23,919 nt of DNA from a virus, in IMG/VR virus record IMGVR_UViG_3300036466_000291, positions 1 through 23,919 of that record. The stretch is one strand, 5' to 3'. Below are positions 1 to 4,980 of this stretch, piece after piece; within the stretch, counting starts at the first letter, position 1, and the number at the start of each line of letters is the position of its first letter. The notes beneath the pieces are model-generated. The model did no database searches, was not told where the DNA came from, and was given only the letters and a program-made list of their open reading frames with translations. The translations under genes were made by a program, and so were the position numbers.

Positions 1-1
1 A

Positions 2-154
2 GTGGAATATTTTCTGATGTCTCTCAAGGGTATCGGAAAAGTCAAAACCAGAAAGATAGCCAGAAGGTTAGAATTGCCACCACGTTGTCGCTTAGAGGAT
101 TTAAAACGGGATAAACTGGTAAAATTGTCCAAAATAGTTGAAAAGCACCAGTAA
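2..154 (+). CDS. C-terminal part of a small helix-hairpin-helix (S13/mIHF-like) protein, 5' end possibly outside window
   Basis: An open frame runs from the window edge to a TAA at 152-154 and encodes about 50 residues. The segment MSLKGIGKVKTRKIARRLEL has the GIGK/VxxA pattern of the helix-hairpin-helix or H2TH DNA-binding motif. That motif is seen in ribosomal protein S13 and in actinobacterial-type integration host factor, where the text 'L.GIGKV.A..I...L' is typical. The rest is basic, ending KHQ, which fits a small nucleic-acid-binding protein. An ATG lies at 17-19, but no ribosome-binding site can be judged because the sequence starts at base 1, so the real start may be upstream. I infer a phage nucleoid or architectural DNA-binding protein. 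A small unrelated fragment cannot be excluded. Confidence 0.6.
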   Translation: MEYFLMSLKGIGKVKTRKIARRLELPPRCRLEDLKRDKLVKLSKIVEKHQ

Positions 155-296
155 AGAGGGCATTAACAACAAACTTTTGCCATATAAGACGGCTGTTTTT
201 GCACTCTTGACGCAGAACATCATGTAATTAGACCAGAACACCAGCTGAGAGCTTCAATCTGCATAAAAATATAATGAAAAAATATTGAAGGAAGCC

Positions 297-334
297 GTGG
301 CAACTATAAGGCCGATGGCCCCAGTCACAGCTGG
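297..334 (+). other. Candidate structured RNA leader (short hairpins)
   Basis: GGCC-GAT-GGCC (310-320) and CCAG-N6-CTGG (321-334) form adjacent short GC-rich stems in an otherwise AT-rich leader. They lie directly before the terminator-like hairpin at 345-365. The arrangement (compact structured segment, then hairpin plus T-rich run) resembles an attenuator or small RNA. I compared it by eye with common riboswitch cores (SAM, cobalamin, purine, cyclic-di-GMP) and found no convincing match. Confidence 0.3.
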
Positions 335-344
335 TAAGTCTCAG

Positions 345-376
345 GGTTAGGTTAATTACCTAACCTATATTTTTAT
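345..376 (+). terminator. Terminator-like hairpin upstream of the amidoligase gene
   Basis: GGTTAGGT (345-352) and ACCTAACC (358-365) are a perfect 8-bp inverted repeat with a 5-nt loop, followed by TATATTTTTATATA. Hairpin plus T-rich tail fits intrinsic termination of the upstream unit. The symmetry would also suit an operator. Confidence 0.5.
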
Positions 377-483
377 ATATAAAGACAAAAATATGCGTTA
401 TTTTGAAAAATGGCGATTAGATGAGCTATTCAGAGGTAAACAGAGCACAATTTGAATCAATCCGTCTAAACAGTCCGTAGCAC

Positions 484-512
484 ATATGCCATCTGGCACG
501 TAATCAGATAAA
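484..512 (+). promoter_or_regulatory. Class I promoter-like motif, copy 1 (ATATGC-N17-GATAAA)
   Basis: ATATGC at 484-489 is followed after exactly 17 nt by GATAAA at 507-512. The downstream text ATAAAATTAAACTTG is shared with the copy at 3731-3759 and mostly with that at 2453-2481. The 17-nt spacing is that of sigma-70 promoters, but the -35-like hexamer is not TTGACA. It lies about 60 nt before the amidoligase start. Promoter function is inferred from the repetition and position. Confidence 0.5.
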
Positions 513-573
513 ATTAAACTTGTCAGAGAGCGACACGGACAAAAACCCCAAACTATAAAAGGAGAGATTCGAA

Positions 574-1425
574 ATGAGAAAAGCAGACGGATTCAATCAA
601 GAGAGAACATTTGGTGTAGAGGTAGAATTCTTCAACACAACCCCACAAGCTGTTGTAGATGCCATTCAGGCCAAAGGGATTGACGCATACTTCGCAGGGT
701 ACACACACGAGACATCAAGACAGTGGAAAGTTGTCACAGACGCAAGCGTAACATCCAGAGGCACAGGAATGGGTCGAGGTCTTGAATTGGTAAGCCCAAT
801 ATTAAGAGGAACAGAGGGCCTAGAAGAATTGAGAATAGTTTTAGAGGCATTGAACGAAACATCAGCTGAAGTTGACAGAAGTTGTGGTGTCCATGTTCAT
901 CACGACGCTGACGATTTTGATATCAAAGCATTCACAAATTTATACGGAATATACAGCAGATTTGAAGGTTCAATTGATGAATTATTCCCACTGTCCAGAA
1001 GAGACGACCGCAACACATATTGCCGTAGCATCAAAGACAAAACCCACTTGGACGCTTTCGCTGAATGCAACACATTAGCAGATTTAGCAGATTATCTTGA
1101 AGGTAGAACATATGACAGCTACAGATATTACAAATTAAACATAGCATCCTACAGAAGACATGGAACCGTTGAATTCAGACAACATTCTGGCTCAACCGAT
1201 TACGAGAAAATCTCCAGCTGGATAGTATTATCACAGGCAATGGTAGAGAAAGCTGTCAATTCCAGAGTGGCAATGAAACAGGGTGCTGACGATTGGTTCA
1301 ACTTTAAGAAAGTTATCCGTGGATACAAATGGATGGGGGCTGACGAATTAACCGTAGATGCTATCAAATTCTTCAACAAACGTCGCAGAGAATTAGCCAA
1401 GAAATTTGACCTAGAGTTGGCTTAA
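574..1425 (+). CDS. Putative amidoligase (COOH-NH2 ligase, Amidoligase_2 family)
   Basis: This 283-residue protein has the conserved blocks of the amidoligase_2 family of ATP-dependent carboxylate-amine ligases, which share the glutamine synthetase/gamma-glutamylcysteine synthetase fold. The blocks are FGVEVEF (13-19), TDAS (55-58), GLELVSP (69-75), CGVHVHHD (104-111) and GTVEFRQHSG (197-206). The acidic and histidine residues in these blocks are expected to bind Mg-ATP. Such enzymes join an amino group to a carboxylate, making isopeptide or peptide-like products; the substrate here is unknown. The ATG has a GGAGA ribosome-binding site 8 nt upstream. A gamma-glutamylcyclotransferase-like gene 2.6 kb downstream (4022-4456) is a partner often seen beside phage amidoligases. 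Family assignment is firm; the pathway is inference. Confidence 0.88.
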   Translation: MRKADGFNQERTFGVEVEFFNTTPQAVVDAIQAKGIDAYFAGYTHETSRQWKVVTDASVTSRGTGMGRGLELVSPILRGTEGLEELRIVLEALNETSAEVDRSCGVHVHHDADDFDIKAFTNLYGIYSRFEGSIDELFPLSRRDDRNTYCRSIKDKTHLDAFAECNTLADLADYLEGRTYDSYRYYKLNIASYRRHGTVEFRQHSGSTDYEKISSWIVLSQAMVEKAVNSRVAMKQGADDWFNFKKVIRGYKWMGADELTVDAIKFFNKRRRELAKKFDLELA

Positions 1426-1435
1426 CAGCCGACTC
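1414..1435 (+). promoter_or_regulatory. Hairpin enclosing the amidoligase stop codon
   Basis: GAGTTGGCT (1414-1422) pairs with AGCCGACTC (1427-1435), 9 pairs with one T·G wobble. The TAA stop (1423-1425) sits in the 4-nt loop. No T-run follows, so this is not a classical intrinsic terminator. It may stabilise or process the mRNA 3' end. It belongs to a series of similar gap hairpins in 1.4-4.0 kb. Confidence 0.5.
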
Positions 1436-1468
1436 TGGTTCCCTAAAATATTAAAGGAGGAAACAAAA

Positions 1469-1855
1469 ATGATTAGAATTAAATTGGAAGATGGGGCTGT
1501 GTTTATGGCCCAGAGCTACAGCGATTTGGTGTCTGGAATGAAATTGGATATGTACAGTGTGCCTGACACGAAGGATGAATACAAGCAGGGTGTGGCCCGC
1601 AGGTCTGAGATTTACGACGGCCAAGAGATTAGCTACAATACCGACAAAGAATTCATATTGGAATTGCAGAGAATTGGTGTTGTGGTTGACCTGACCGAGA
1701 CCGACAAGAAGATATGCCCGAGATGTGGCCGTATCTACGAGAGATATGGAGCTATCTCCAGACGGGATAATAAGACAGAGATTTGCTCAGAATGTGGCAA
1801 AGCAGAGGCATTGGAAGACTTTGTTGAACATTACAGAAAGGGTGATGTAGAATGA
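1469..1855 (+). CDS. Small phage protein with C-terminal zinc ribbon
   Basis: 128 residues. The C-terminal part has two CxxC pairs, CPRC (about residues 84-87) and CSEC (about 107-110), separated by a basic stretch including SRRDNKTEI. This is a classical zinc ribbon of the type found in many small phage and gut-bacterial proteins. The N-terminal 75 residues show no motif I recognise. The ATG is preceded by AAAGGAGGAAACAAAA, one of the repeated leader cassettes of this module. The stop overlaps the next start as ATGA, so the two are probably translationally coupled. The zinc ribbon may bind nucleic acid or protein. Its role in the amidoligase module is unknown. Confidence 0.75.
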   Translation: MIRIKLEDGAVFMAQSYSDLVSGMKLDMYSVPDTKDEYKQGVARRSEIYDGQEISYNTDKEFILELQRIGVVVDLTETDKKICPRCGRIYERYGAISRRDNKTEICSECGKAEALEDFVEHYRKGDVE

Positions 1856-2307
1856 GAGTAAGCAACCCATATTACGAAGGAGTAAGGGTCAAGGGTTCTG
1901 CAGTGAGAGCTGTTAAGGATATGGTTAGAGAAGGGTTCTACCAAGCAGACAGTGATACACAGTGGGAGATGCTGAAAGTGTTAGGTGTGAGAATATGCTC
2001 CGATTATGGGGTTGAAGCTCCCAAACTGAATAGGTCTAGAAGTGAGCATTATAGCCCTTCTGACAGGTCGATTGGTCTGCCTAAGACATCCAGTATAATT
2101 AGTTATCTGCACGAATTGAGACACCATCTGCAACACACACTGGATAAGCGTTATCCAGGACACAACCAAGAAGAAGATGCCAGAGCTTGGTCACTGAGAG
2201 TCTTCAAGGTTGCCTGTCCCAAGAGCTTTAAGAAGTCTGCTTTCAACGATAAAATAATGCATATCACTTGGGAGGGAGACAACATAGTCAACAGCAGGGG
2301 ATATTAA
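1852..2307 (+). CDS. Putative HExxH metalloprotein (metallopeptidase-like)
   Basis: 151 residues with HELRHHLQH at 87-95, which matches the HExxH zinc-binding helix of metallopeptidases. A downstream acidic/Ala segment, EEDARAWSLRVF (107-118), could supply the third ligand, as in gluzincin or SprT/ImmA-like enzymes. The preceding SIISYLHE fits the hydrophobic start of the active-site helix. It overlaps the zinc-ribbon gene by 4 nt (ATGA) and is followed by a 227-bp gap with two hairpins. Similar small HExxH proteins are common in phages and most are uncharacterised. An amidoligase beside a peptidase could make and process a peptide-like product, but that is speculation. Protease activity is a family-level inference. 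Confidence 0.7.
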   Translation: MRVSNPYYEGVRVKGSAVRAVKDMVREGFYQADSDTQWEMLKVLGVRICSDYGVEAPKLNRSRSEHYSPSDRSIGLPKTSSIISYLHELRHHLQHTLDKRYPGHNQEEDARAWSLRVFKVACPKSFKKSAFNDKIMHITWEGDNIVNSRGY

Positions 2308-2325
2308 TAACAAACCGTGTCGCAA

Positions 2326-2373
2326 ACGGGTAGGTGTGGGGCCTGCCCGTCTACAAATTATTTCCGAAATAAT
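2326..2373 (+). promoter_or_regulatory. Tandem hairpins after the HExxH gene
   Basis: ACGGGTAGG (2326-2334) pairs with CCTGCCCGT (2342-2350), 9 pairs with one wobble and a 7-nt loop. ATTATTT (2357-2363) pairs with AAATAAT (2367-2373) around a 3-nt loop. No T-run follows the first. They may be an RNA processing or stability element, or a phage-type terminator. Confidence 0.45.
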
Positions 2374-2452
2374 GAAAATGTGCGATATAAGGAGGTAAAC
2401 AGAGGTTTTTGTCGCTAAAGTATGTTTTTGTGTCTAGAGACATTTAAATCGG

Positions 2453-2481
2453 ATGTGCATTATATGCCATTAGGGTATAAA
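2453..2481 (+). promoter_or_regulatory. Class I promoter-like motif, copy 2 (ATGTGC-N17-TATAAA)
   Basis: ATGTGC at 2453-2458 and TATAAA at 2476-2481 are separated by exactly 17 nt. The block CCATTAGGGTATAAAATTAA is identical to that in the 3731-3759 copy. It lies 53 nt before the start of the 82-aa gene. The repetition across three gaps supports a regulatory role. Confidence 0.6.
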
Positions 2482-2510
2482 ATTAAAATTAAGAAATATC
2501 CGCAACACTT

Positions 2511-2531
2511 AAATTATAAAAGGAGGCAACA
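2511..2531 (+). repeat. Leader cassette copy (matches 3999-4019)
   Basis: AATTATAAAAGGAGGCAACA is identical at 2512-2531 and 4000-4019, with one more matching A before each. Related versions precede the starts at 574, 1469 and 2869 (C/A-TATAAAAGGAG or ATTAAAGGAGGAAACA). The repeat covers the ribosome-binding site and probably standardises translation initiation in this module. Confidence 0.6.
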
Positions 2532-2534
2532 AAA

Positions 2535-2783
2535 ATGAAAAAGGTAGGAACAGTTAATGGCAATGATGTGGTAAGATTTAAGGATTACGAAGAGATGAGA
2601 ACATACATTGAAATGAGAATTCAAGAAATTAAAATCGAGAATAAAATGACCCTCCATACAGAGCAGAAAGTGATTGACGACATATTCAAGATAGCACACC
2701 ACCAGTCTAGAGGAACAGACCACATGGCAGATTTAGGTCTCATAGATGTGATAATTAAGACAATCCTAGACCAAACCAAATAA
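2535..2783 (+). CDS. Hypothetical protein (82 aa)
   Basis: I do not recognise this family. It is a small, charged, probably helical soluble protein with no signal peptide, membrane segment or cysteine motif. The C-terminal half, ending DVIIKTILDQTK, has the heptad-like pattern of an amphipathic helix. The ATG at 2535 has the repeated leader AATTATAAAAGGAGGCAACA directly upstream and the class I promoter-like motif before that. This makes it the likely first gene of its own short unit. Two stable hairpins follow its stop codon. Confidence 0.65.
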   Translation: MKKVGTVNGNDVVRFKDYEEMRTYIEMRIQEIKIENKMTLHTEQKVIDDIFKIAHHQSRGTDHMADLGLIDVIIKTILDQTK

Positions 2784-2789
2784 GTCGAA

Positions 2790-2827
2790 ATGCCCTTCGG
2801 GGCATCTGGTTGAGATGGTCTCCAACC
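2790..2827 (+). promoter_or_regulatory. Two adjacent hairpins, the first with a UUCG tetraloop
   Basis: ATGCCC-TTCG-GGGCAT (2790-2805) is a perfect 6-bp stem with the very stable cUUCGg tetraloop. It is followed by GGTTG/CAACC (2808-2827) extended by AGA/TCT with one bulged C. No T-run follows. This suits a barrier to 3' exonucleases or an RNA processing signal between genes. Confidence 0.55.
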
Positions 2828-2868
2828 ACTGATGAGACAGACCAAAAATATAAAAGGAGGAAACAATT

Positions 2869-3177
2869 ATGGGTATCAGCATCAAATTTAACGAATACGA
2901 GGTTAATTTGGAAGAAACAGGGTTGATGGAATTGAGAACACTGGATGAAGAAATCTGGGAAGAAATCGAGGATATTTACGACGGTGTTAATCGCAGGTGG
3001 GAGAAAGAAAAACATTCCTTCAACATGAGAGGTAATCACGAGATTGAAACCACCACGTATAAGACACAGGTTGAGCTCCCAAGCATCCACAAAGAGAAGA
3101 AGGCCGAACTGACCAAGACAGAGACCTACGACAAATATACAGGTAGTTTACACATCCTAATCATGGAGGTGCAATAG
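2869..3177 (+). CDS. Hypothetical protein (102 aa)
   Basis: I do not recognise it. It is an acidic, soluble protein with a Glu-rich N-terminal half (segment EEIWEEIEDIYDG) and a more basic middle. There is no cysteine cluster, membrane helix or catalytic motif. The ATG is preceded by the leader TATAAAAGGAGGAAACA. The stop at 3175-3177 is one base before the next start, so it is co-transcribed with the following two small genes. This tight run of three small unknown proteins is typical of phage early or host-takeover clusters, but that role is only inferred from context. Confidence 0.65.
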   Translation: MGISIKFNEYEVNLEETGLMELRTLDEEIWEEIEDIYDGVNRRWEKEKHSFNMRGNHEIETTTYKTQVELPSIHKEKKAELTKTETYDKYTGSLHILIMEVQ

Positions 3178-3178
3178 C

Positions 3179-3388
3179 ATGGAAGAAAGAGATAATGTAA
3201 TATGGTTGAGAGGCAGCAAGGAAGATTTCGAGAATGGCAAGGGGTATTTCGCAGCAGAATTTGGTGGAGACGGTTCAATCCATTTCCACGAACGTTGCGA
3301 GTTCTCTGGGGAAGAGCACCACAACTTTGCTTTATCAAAATCCGATTTTGACAAATTAAAGAAGGAGATGGAAAAATATGAGAGGTAA
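3179..3388 (+). CDS. Hypothetical protein (69 aa)
   Basis: A small soluble protein of unknown family. The middle reads as beta-rich (GKGYFAAEFGGDGSIHFHE) and the end as a basic helix (SDFDKLKKEMEKYER). GGAGGTGCAATAGC gives the ribosome-binding site, placed inside the end of the upstream gene. The downstream gene overlaps its end by 11 nt. Histidines and a single cysteine are present, but I see no convincing metal site. Confidence 0.65.
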   Translation: MEERDNVIWLRGSKEDFENGKGYFAAEFGGDGSIHFHERCEFSGEEHHNFALSKSDFDKLKKEMEKYER

Positions 3389-3653
3389 AATGATTGCCCG
3401 TAAGGATTTGAACCTGTTGATTAAGAATGTCACTGATATAGCTGTAGCCAAACATAGCATAGAGATGGATTTGAACGACAAATACGACATGAAAACTAAG
3501 TGGGAATTCAAGGACAAAGAGAGAACAGACGACCGTGAGACCGAGATATACACAGCCACAGCCAGAAAGGGTGACAAGAGATACCAGCTGACAAAGGTTG
3601 AGGCCTACGAGGGCATGAACTTTTTTGTTGAGATATATGAGAAGGAAATTTAA
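3378..3653 (+). CDS. Hypothetical protein (91 aa)
   Basis: I do not recognise this protein. It is highly charged (many Asp, Lys, Glu and Arg), without cysteines or membrane segments. A probable N-terminal helix is followed by a beta-rich C-terminus (EIYTATARKGDKRYQLTKVE). It starts inside the last codons of the 69-aa gene, using AAGGAGATGG as the ribosome-binding site. It is the last gene of the run, and a large hairpin follows in the next gap. Confidence 0.62.
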   Translation: MRGKMIARKDLNLLIKNVTDIAVAKHSIEMDLNDKYDMKTKWEFKDKERTDDRETEIYTATARKGDKRYQLTKVEAYEGMNFFVEIYEKEI

Positions 3654-3668
3654 GAAACAAAGACAGAC

Positions 3669-3713
3669 GGTGCTAATCATAGTTATTAAGAGCTGATAGC
3701 TGTTATTGGCACC
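3669..3713 (+). promoter_or_regulatory. Long stem-loop in the 3654-3790 gap
   Basis: GGTGCTAAT (3669-3677) pairs with ATTGGCACC (3705-3713) through a T·G wobble. The enclosed 27-nt loop contains the secondary stem AGCT-GAT-AGCT (3691-3701). There is no T-run after it. It resembles the other U-less gap hairpins of this module. Confidence 0.45.
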
Positions 3714-3730
3714 ACAGGTCTGCTTACCTA

Positions 3731-3759
3731 ATGTGCATTTTTGTCCATTAGGGTATAAA
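3731..3759 (+). promoter_or_regulatory. Class I promoter-like motif, copy 3 (ATGTGC-N17-TATAAA)
   Basis: ATGTGC at 3731-3736 and TATAAA at 3754-3759 are separated by exactly 17 nt. The text CCATTAGGGTATAAAATTAA matches copy 2, and AAATTAAACTTG matches copy 1. It ends 31 nt before the 58-aa gene. Confidence 0.6.
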
Positions 3760-3790
3760 ATTAAACTTGCAAGACAAGGAGGTGGATTTC

Positions 3791-3967
3791 ATGAAAGGGT
3801 ACCGATTCAAGTATATCGAAACTGCAACACATGAAGCCGTTGTATATGCCGACGATTTAGAAGAGGCAGAAGACAAGCTTGAAAATTTCAAGGCCGACAA
3901 GGATAAGGTTGTTGAGTGCGAGATTGATTTTAGAGAGACCGAGTTGGTAGAGACTTGGGAAGAATAG
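3791..3967 (+). CDS. Hypothetical protein (58 aa)
   Basis: A small acidic protein with a beta-alpha-beta look: KGYRFKYIETATHEAVVYA, then a helix rich in Glu/Asp, then KVVECEIDFRETELVE. I do not recognise the family. I chose the ATG at 3791 because AAGGAGGTGG lies about 6 nt upstream. The in-frame TTG at 3767 would place the ribosome-binding site inside the coding sequence. It follows the class I promoter-like motif closely and is followed by a strong hairpin. Confidence 0.65.
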   Translation: MKGYRFKYIETATHEAVVYADDLEEAEDKLENFKADKDKVVECEIDFRETELVETWEE

Positions 3968-3974
3968 CAAAATA

Positions 3975-3996
3975 TGGGGTGGGATTACCTGCCCCA
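3975..3996 (+). promoter_or_regulatory. Strong hairpin between the 58-aa gene and the AIG2-like gene
   Basis: TGGGGTGGG (3975-3983) pairs with CCTGCCCCA (3988-3996), 9 pairs with two wobbles and an ATTA tetraloop. A T-run is absent. It is another of the serial hairpins found after genes in this module. Confidence 0.5.
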
Positions 3997-3998
3997 AC

Positions 3999-4019
3999 AA
4001 ATTATAAAAGGAGGCAACA
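3999..4019 (+). repeat. Leader cassette copy (matches 2511-2531)
   Basis: This is the second copy of the 21-nt leader, directly before the AIG2-like gene. Because the flanking genes are unrelated, the identity suggests selection on the leader or its spread by recombination. Confidence 0.6.
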
Positions 4020-4021
4020 TT

Positions 4022-4456
4022 ATGTATTATTTCGCTTATGGGAGCAATCTTAATTTATCACAGATGCTGGACAGGTGCCAAGATGCAATACCCGTAACAC
4101 AAGGTTTAATCAACAATTACGAGCTGTTGTACAGAGGGAACAAGCGTGGTATTGGTGTAGCCACAATAGAACCAAAGAAGGGTAAAACCGTGTACGGAGC
4201 AATTTACGAGGTCAGTGAAGACGACGTGAAGGCCCTAGATAGATATGAAGGTTTTCCTTGGTTGTATTACAAGGAATGGATTGAAGTTGAGACACGTGGC
4301 AGGGGAATGGTGAAAGCTCTTGTGTATGTGATGCACACAGATAGATACAGCTTCAAAGCACCAAGCAAAGCATATTTTGAAACAATTCTGACTGGATATG
4401 AAGATTGGGCACTGCCTGTAGAAATCTTGGACGATAGCATAGAAAATATAGGATAA
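4022..4456 (+). CDS. Gamma-glutamylcyclotransferase-like protein (GGCT/AIG2 family)
   Basis: 144 residues. The N-terminus MYYFAYGSNLN is the hallmark of the GGCT/AIG2 fold, and YGSN (6-9) forms the substrate-binding loop. LDRYEGFPW (72-80) carries the expected catalytic glutamate, E76. Family members release 5-oxoproline from gamma-glutamyl amines or trim gamma-glutamyl tags. I start at 4022, after AAAAGGAGGCAACATT, rather than at the upstream ATG at 3974. The fold homology begins exactly at 4022, and 3974 lies in the hairpin region. It shares a leader cassette with the 82-aa gene. Together with the amidoligase it forms a make/cleave pair seen in other phages. The substrate is unknown. Confidence 0.88.
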   Translation: MYYFAYGSNLNLSQMLDRCQDAIPVTQGLINNYELLYRGNKRGIGVATIEPKKGKTVYGAIYEVSEDDVKALDRYEGFPWLYYKEWIEVETRGRGMVKALVYVMHTDRYSFKAPSKAYFETILTGYEDWALPVEILDDSIENIG

Positions 4457-4482
4457 CATAAAACCACTGGAGGGGTCTCTTG

Positions 4483-4980
4483 ATGAATAAAACTAAAAAC
4501 AGAAATAAGATGGTCAAAGAAAATATCGAGCTGGCTTATTACATAGCCAACAGGTTCACAAACAAGAGGGTAGACAGGGATGATTTGAAACAGATTGCAA
4601 GCATAGGGCTCATCAAAGCAGCAGAGTCCTATGACCCTTCTAAGGGTGTTAAATTCGGCCAGTATGCAGGCAGGGTTATCAGGAACGAGCTAATCAACGC
4701 AACCAGCAAAGCAGACAAATTTCCTCTGCCTATGGAACAAGAAGACGTGAATAAGTTGGAAGAAGAAAGCATCTCACCAACAGAGAAGGAATTGTTCCTA
4801 CATGAGATAGAAGGTCAGCTGGAGAGCAGGGAATTCATCGCTCTTCAGTTGGAGGCGATATGTGATTGCACCCAAGAGCAGATAGCAGGGCAGATTGGGG
4901 TAAGCCAAGCACAGGTTTGTAGAATTCTTAAGAAAGCTAAAGTTAAAGCCAAGAGATTTTTATTAGAGGGAGGAAGATAG
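4483..4980 (+). CDS. Phage-encoded sigma-70 family RNA polymerase sigma factor
   Basis: 165 residues with the two core parts of a small sigma-70 family factor. Region 2 spans about residues 17-70. DDLKQIASIGLIKAAESYDP binds core polymerase, and FGQYAGRVIRNEL matches the -10-recognition/melting helix. Region 4 spans about 114-160, where CTQEQIAGQIGVSQAQVCR is the helix-turn-helix for the -35 element. Region 1.1 and region 3 are missing, as in sporulation-type and phage sigmas. The ATG at 4483 lies 7 nt after GGAGGGG, and the in-frame TTG at 4480 is less well spaced. The stop abuts the helicase start. It probably redirects host polymerase to phage promoters, and the repeated CGAATTA-N17-TATAGT sites are natural candidates. 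Confidence 0.87.
   Translation: MNKTKNRNKMVKENIELAYYIANRFTNKRVDRDDLKQIASIGLIKAAESYDPSKGVKFGQYAGRVIRNELINATSKADKFPLPMEQEDVNKLEEESISPTEKELFLHEIEGQLESREFIALQLEAICDCTQEQIAGQIGVSQAQVCRILKKAKVKAKRFLLEGGR

Larger units (their letters stand above)
155..573. other. Long untranslated leader/intergenic region (about 420 bp)
   Basis: I see no convincing gene here. It contains a TATAAT at 270-275 without a recognisable -35. A run of three small hairpins follows at 310-365, the last of them terminator-like. A promoter-like motif lies at 484-512, then the leader and ribosome-binding site of the amidoligase gene. The segment GAGGTAAACAGAG at 433-445 recurs at 2392-2404. Each copy lies about 40-50 nt before a copy of the same promoter-like motif, so this leader appears to be a diverged duplicate of the gap at 2308-2534. 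Confidence 0.6.
2308..2534. other. Intergenic region with two hairpins and a promoter-like motif
   Basis: There is no supported gene. It holds the hairpins at 2326-2350 and 2357-2373, the segment GAGGTAAACAGAG (2392-2404) shared with 433-445, the class I promoter-like motif at 2453-2481, and a leader cassette. A strong Shine-Dalgarno-like AAGGAGG at about 2390-2396 has no well-spaced start codon after it. Confidence 0.6.

Noticed and set aside
297-340. Known riboswitch (SAM, cobalamin or cyclic-di-GMP type)
   Set aside because: Individual words such as GTGGCAAC and GGCCGATGG look familiar, but the conserved cores are not present in the right order.
872-1078. Plus-strand frame inside the amidoligase gene
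   Set aside because: It is an out-of-frame reading of a conserved enzyme with no start signal and a low-complexity Thr-rich product.
2408-2446. Twelve-codon TTG frame after a strong AAGGAGG at about 2390-2396
   Set aside because: The spacing from the Shine-Dalgarno sequence to TTG is about 12-14 nt and the peptide is too short to support; the same GAGGTAAACAGAG occurs at 433-445 with no frame.
3126-3680. 184-codon open frame on the minus strand
   Set aside because: It lies antisense to three well-supported overlapping small genes with good ribosome-binding sites, and its Leu/Cys/His-rich translation is typical of a shadow frame.
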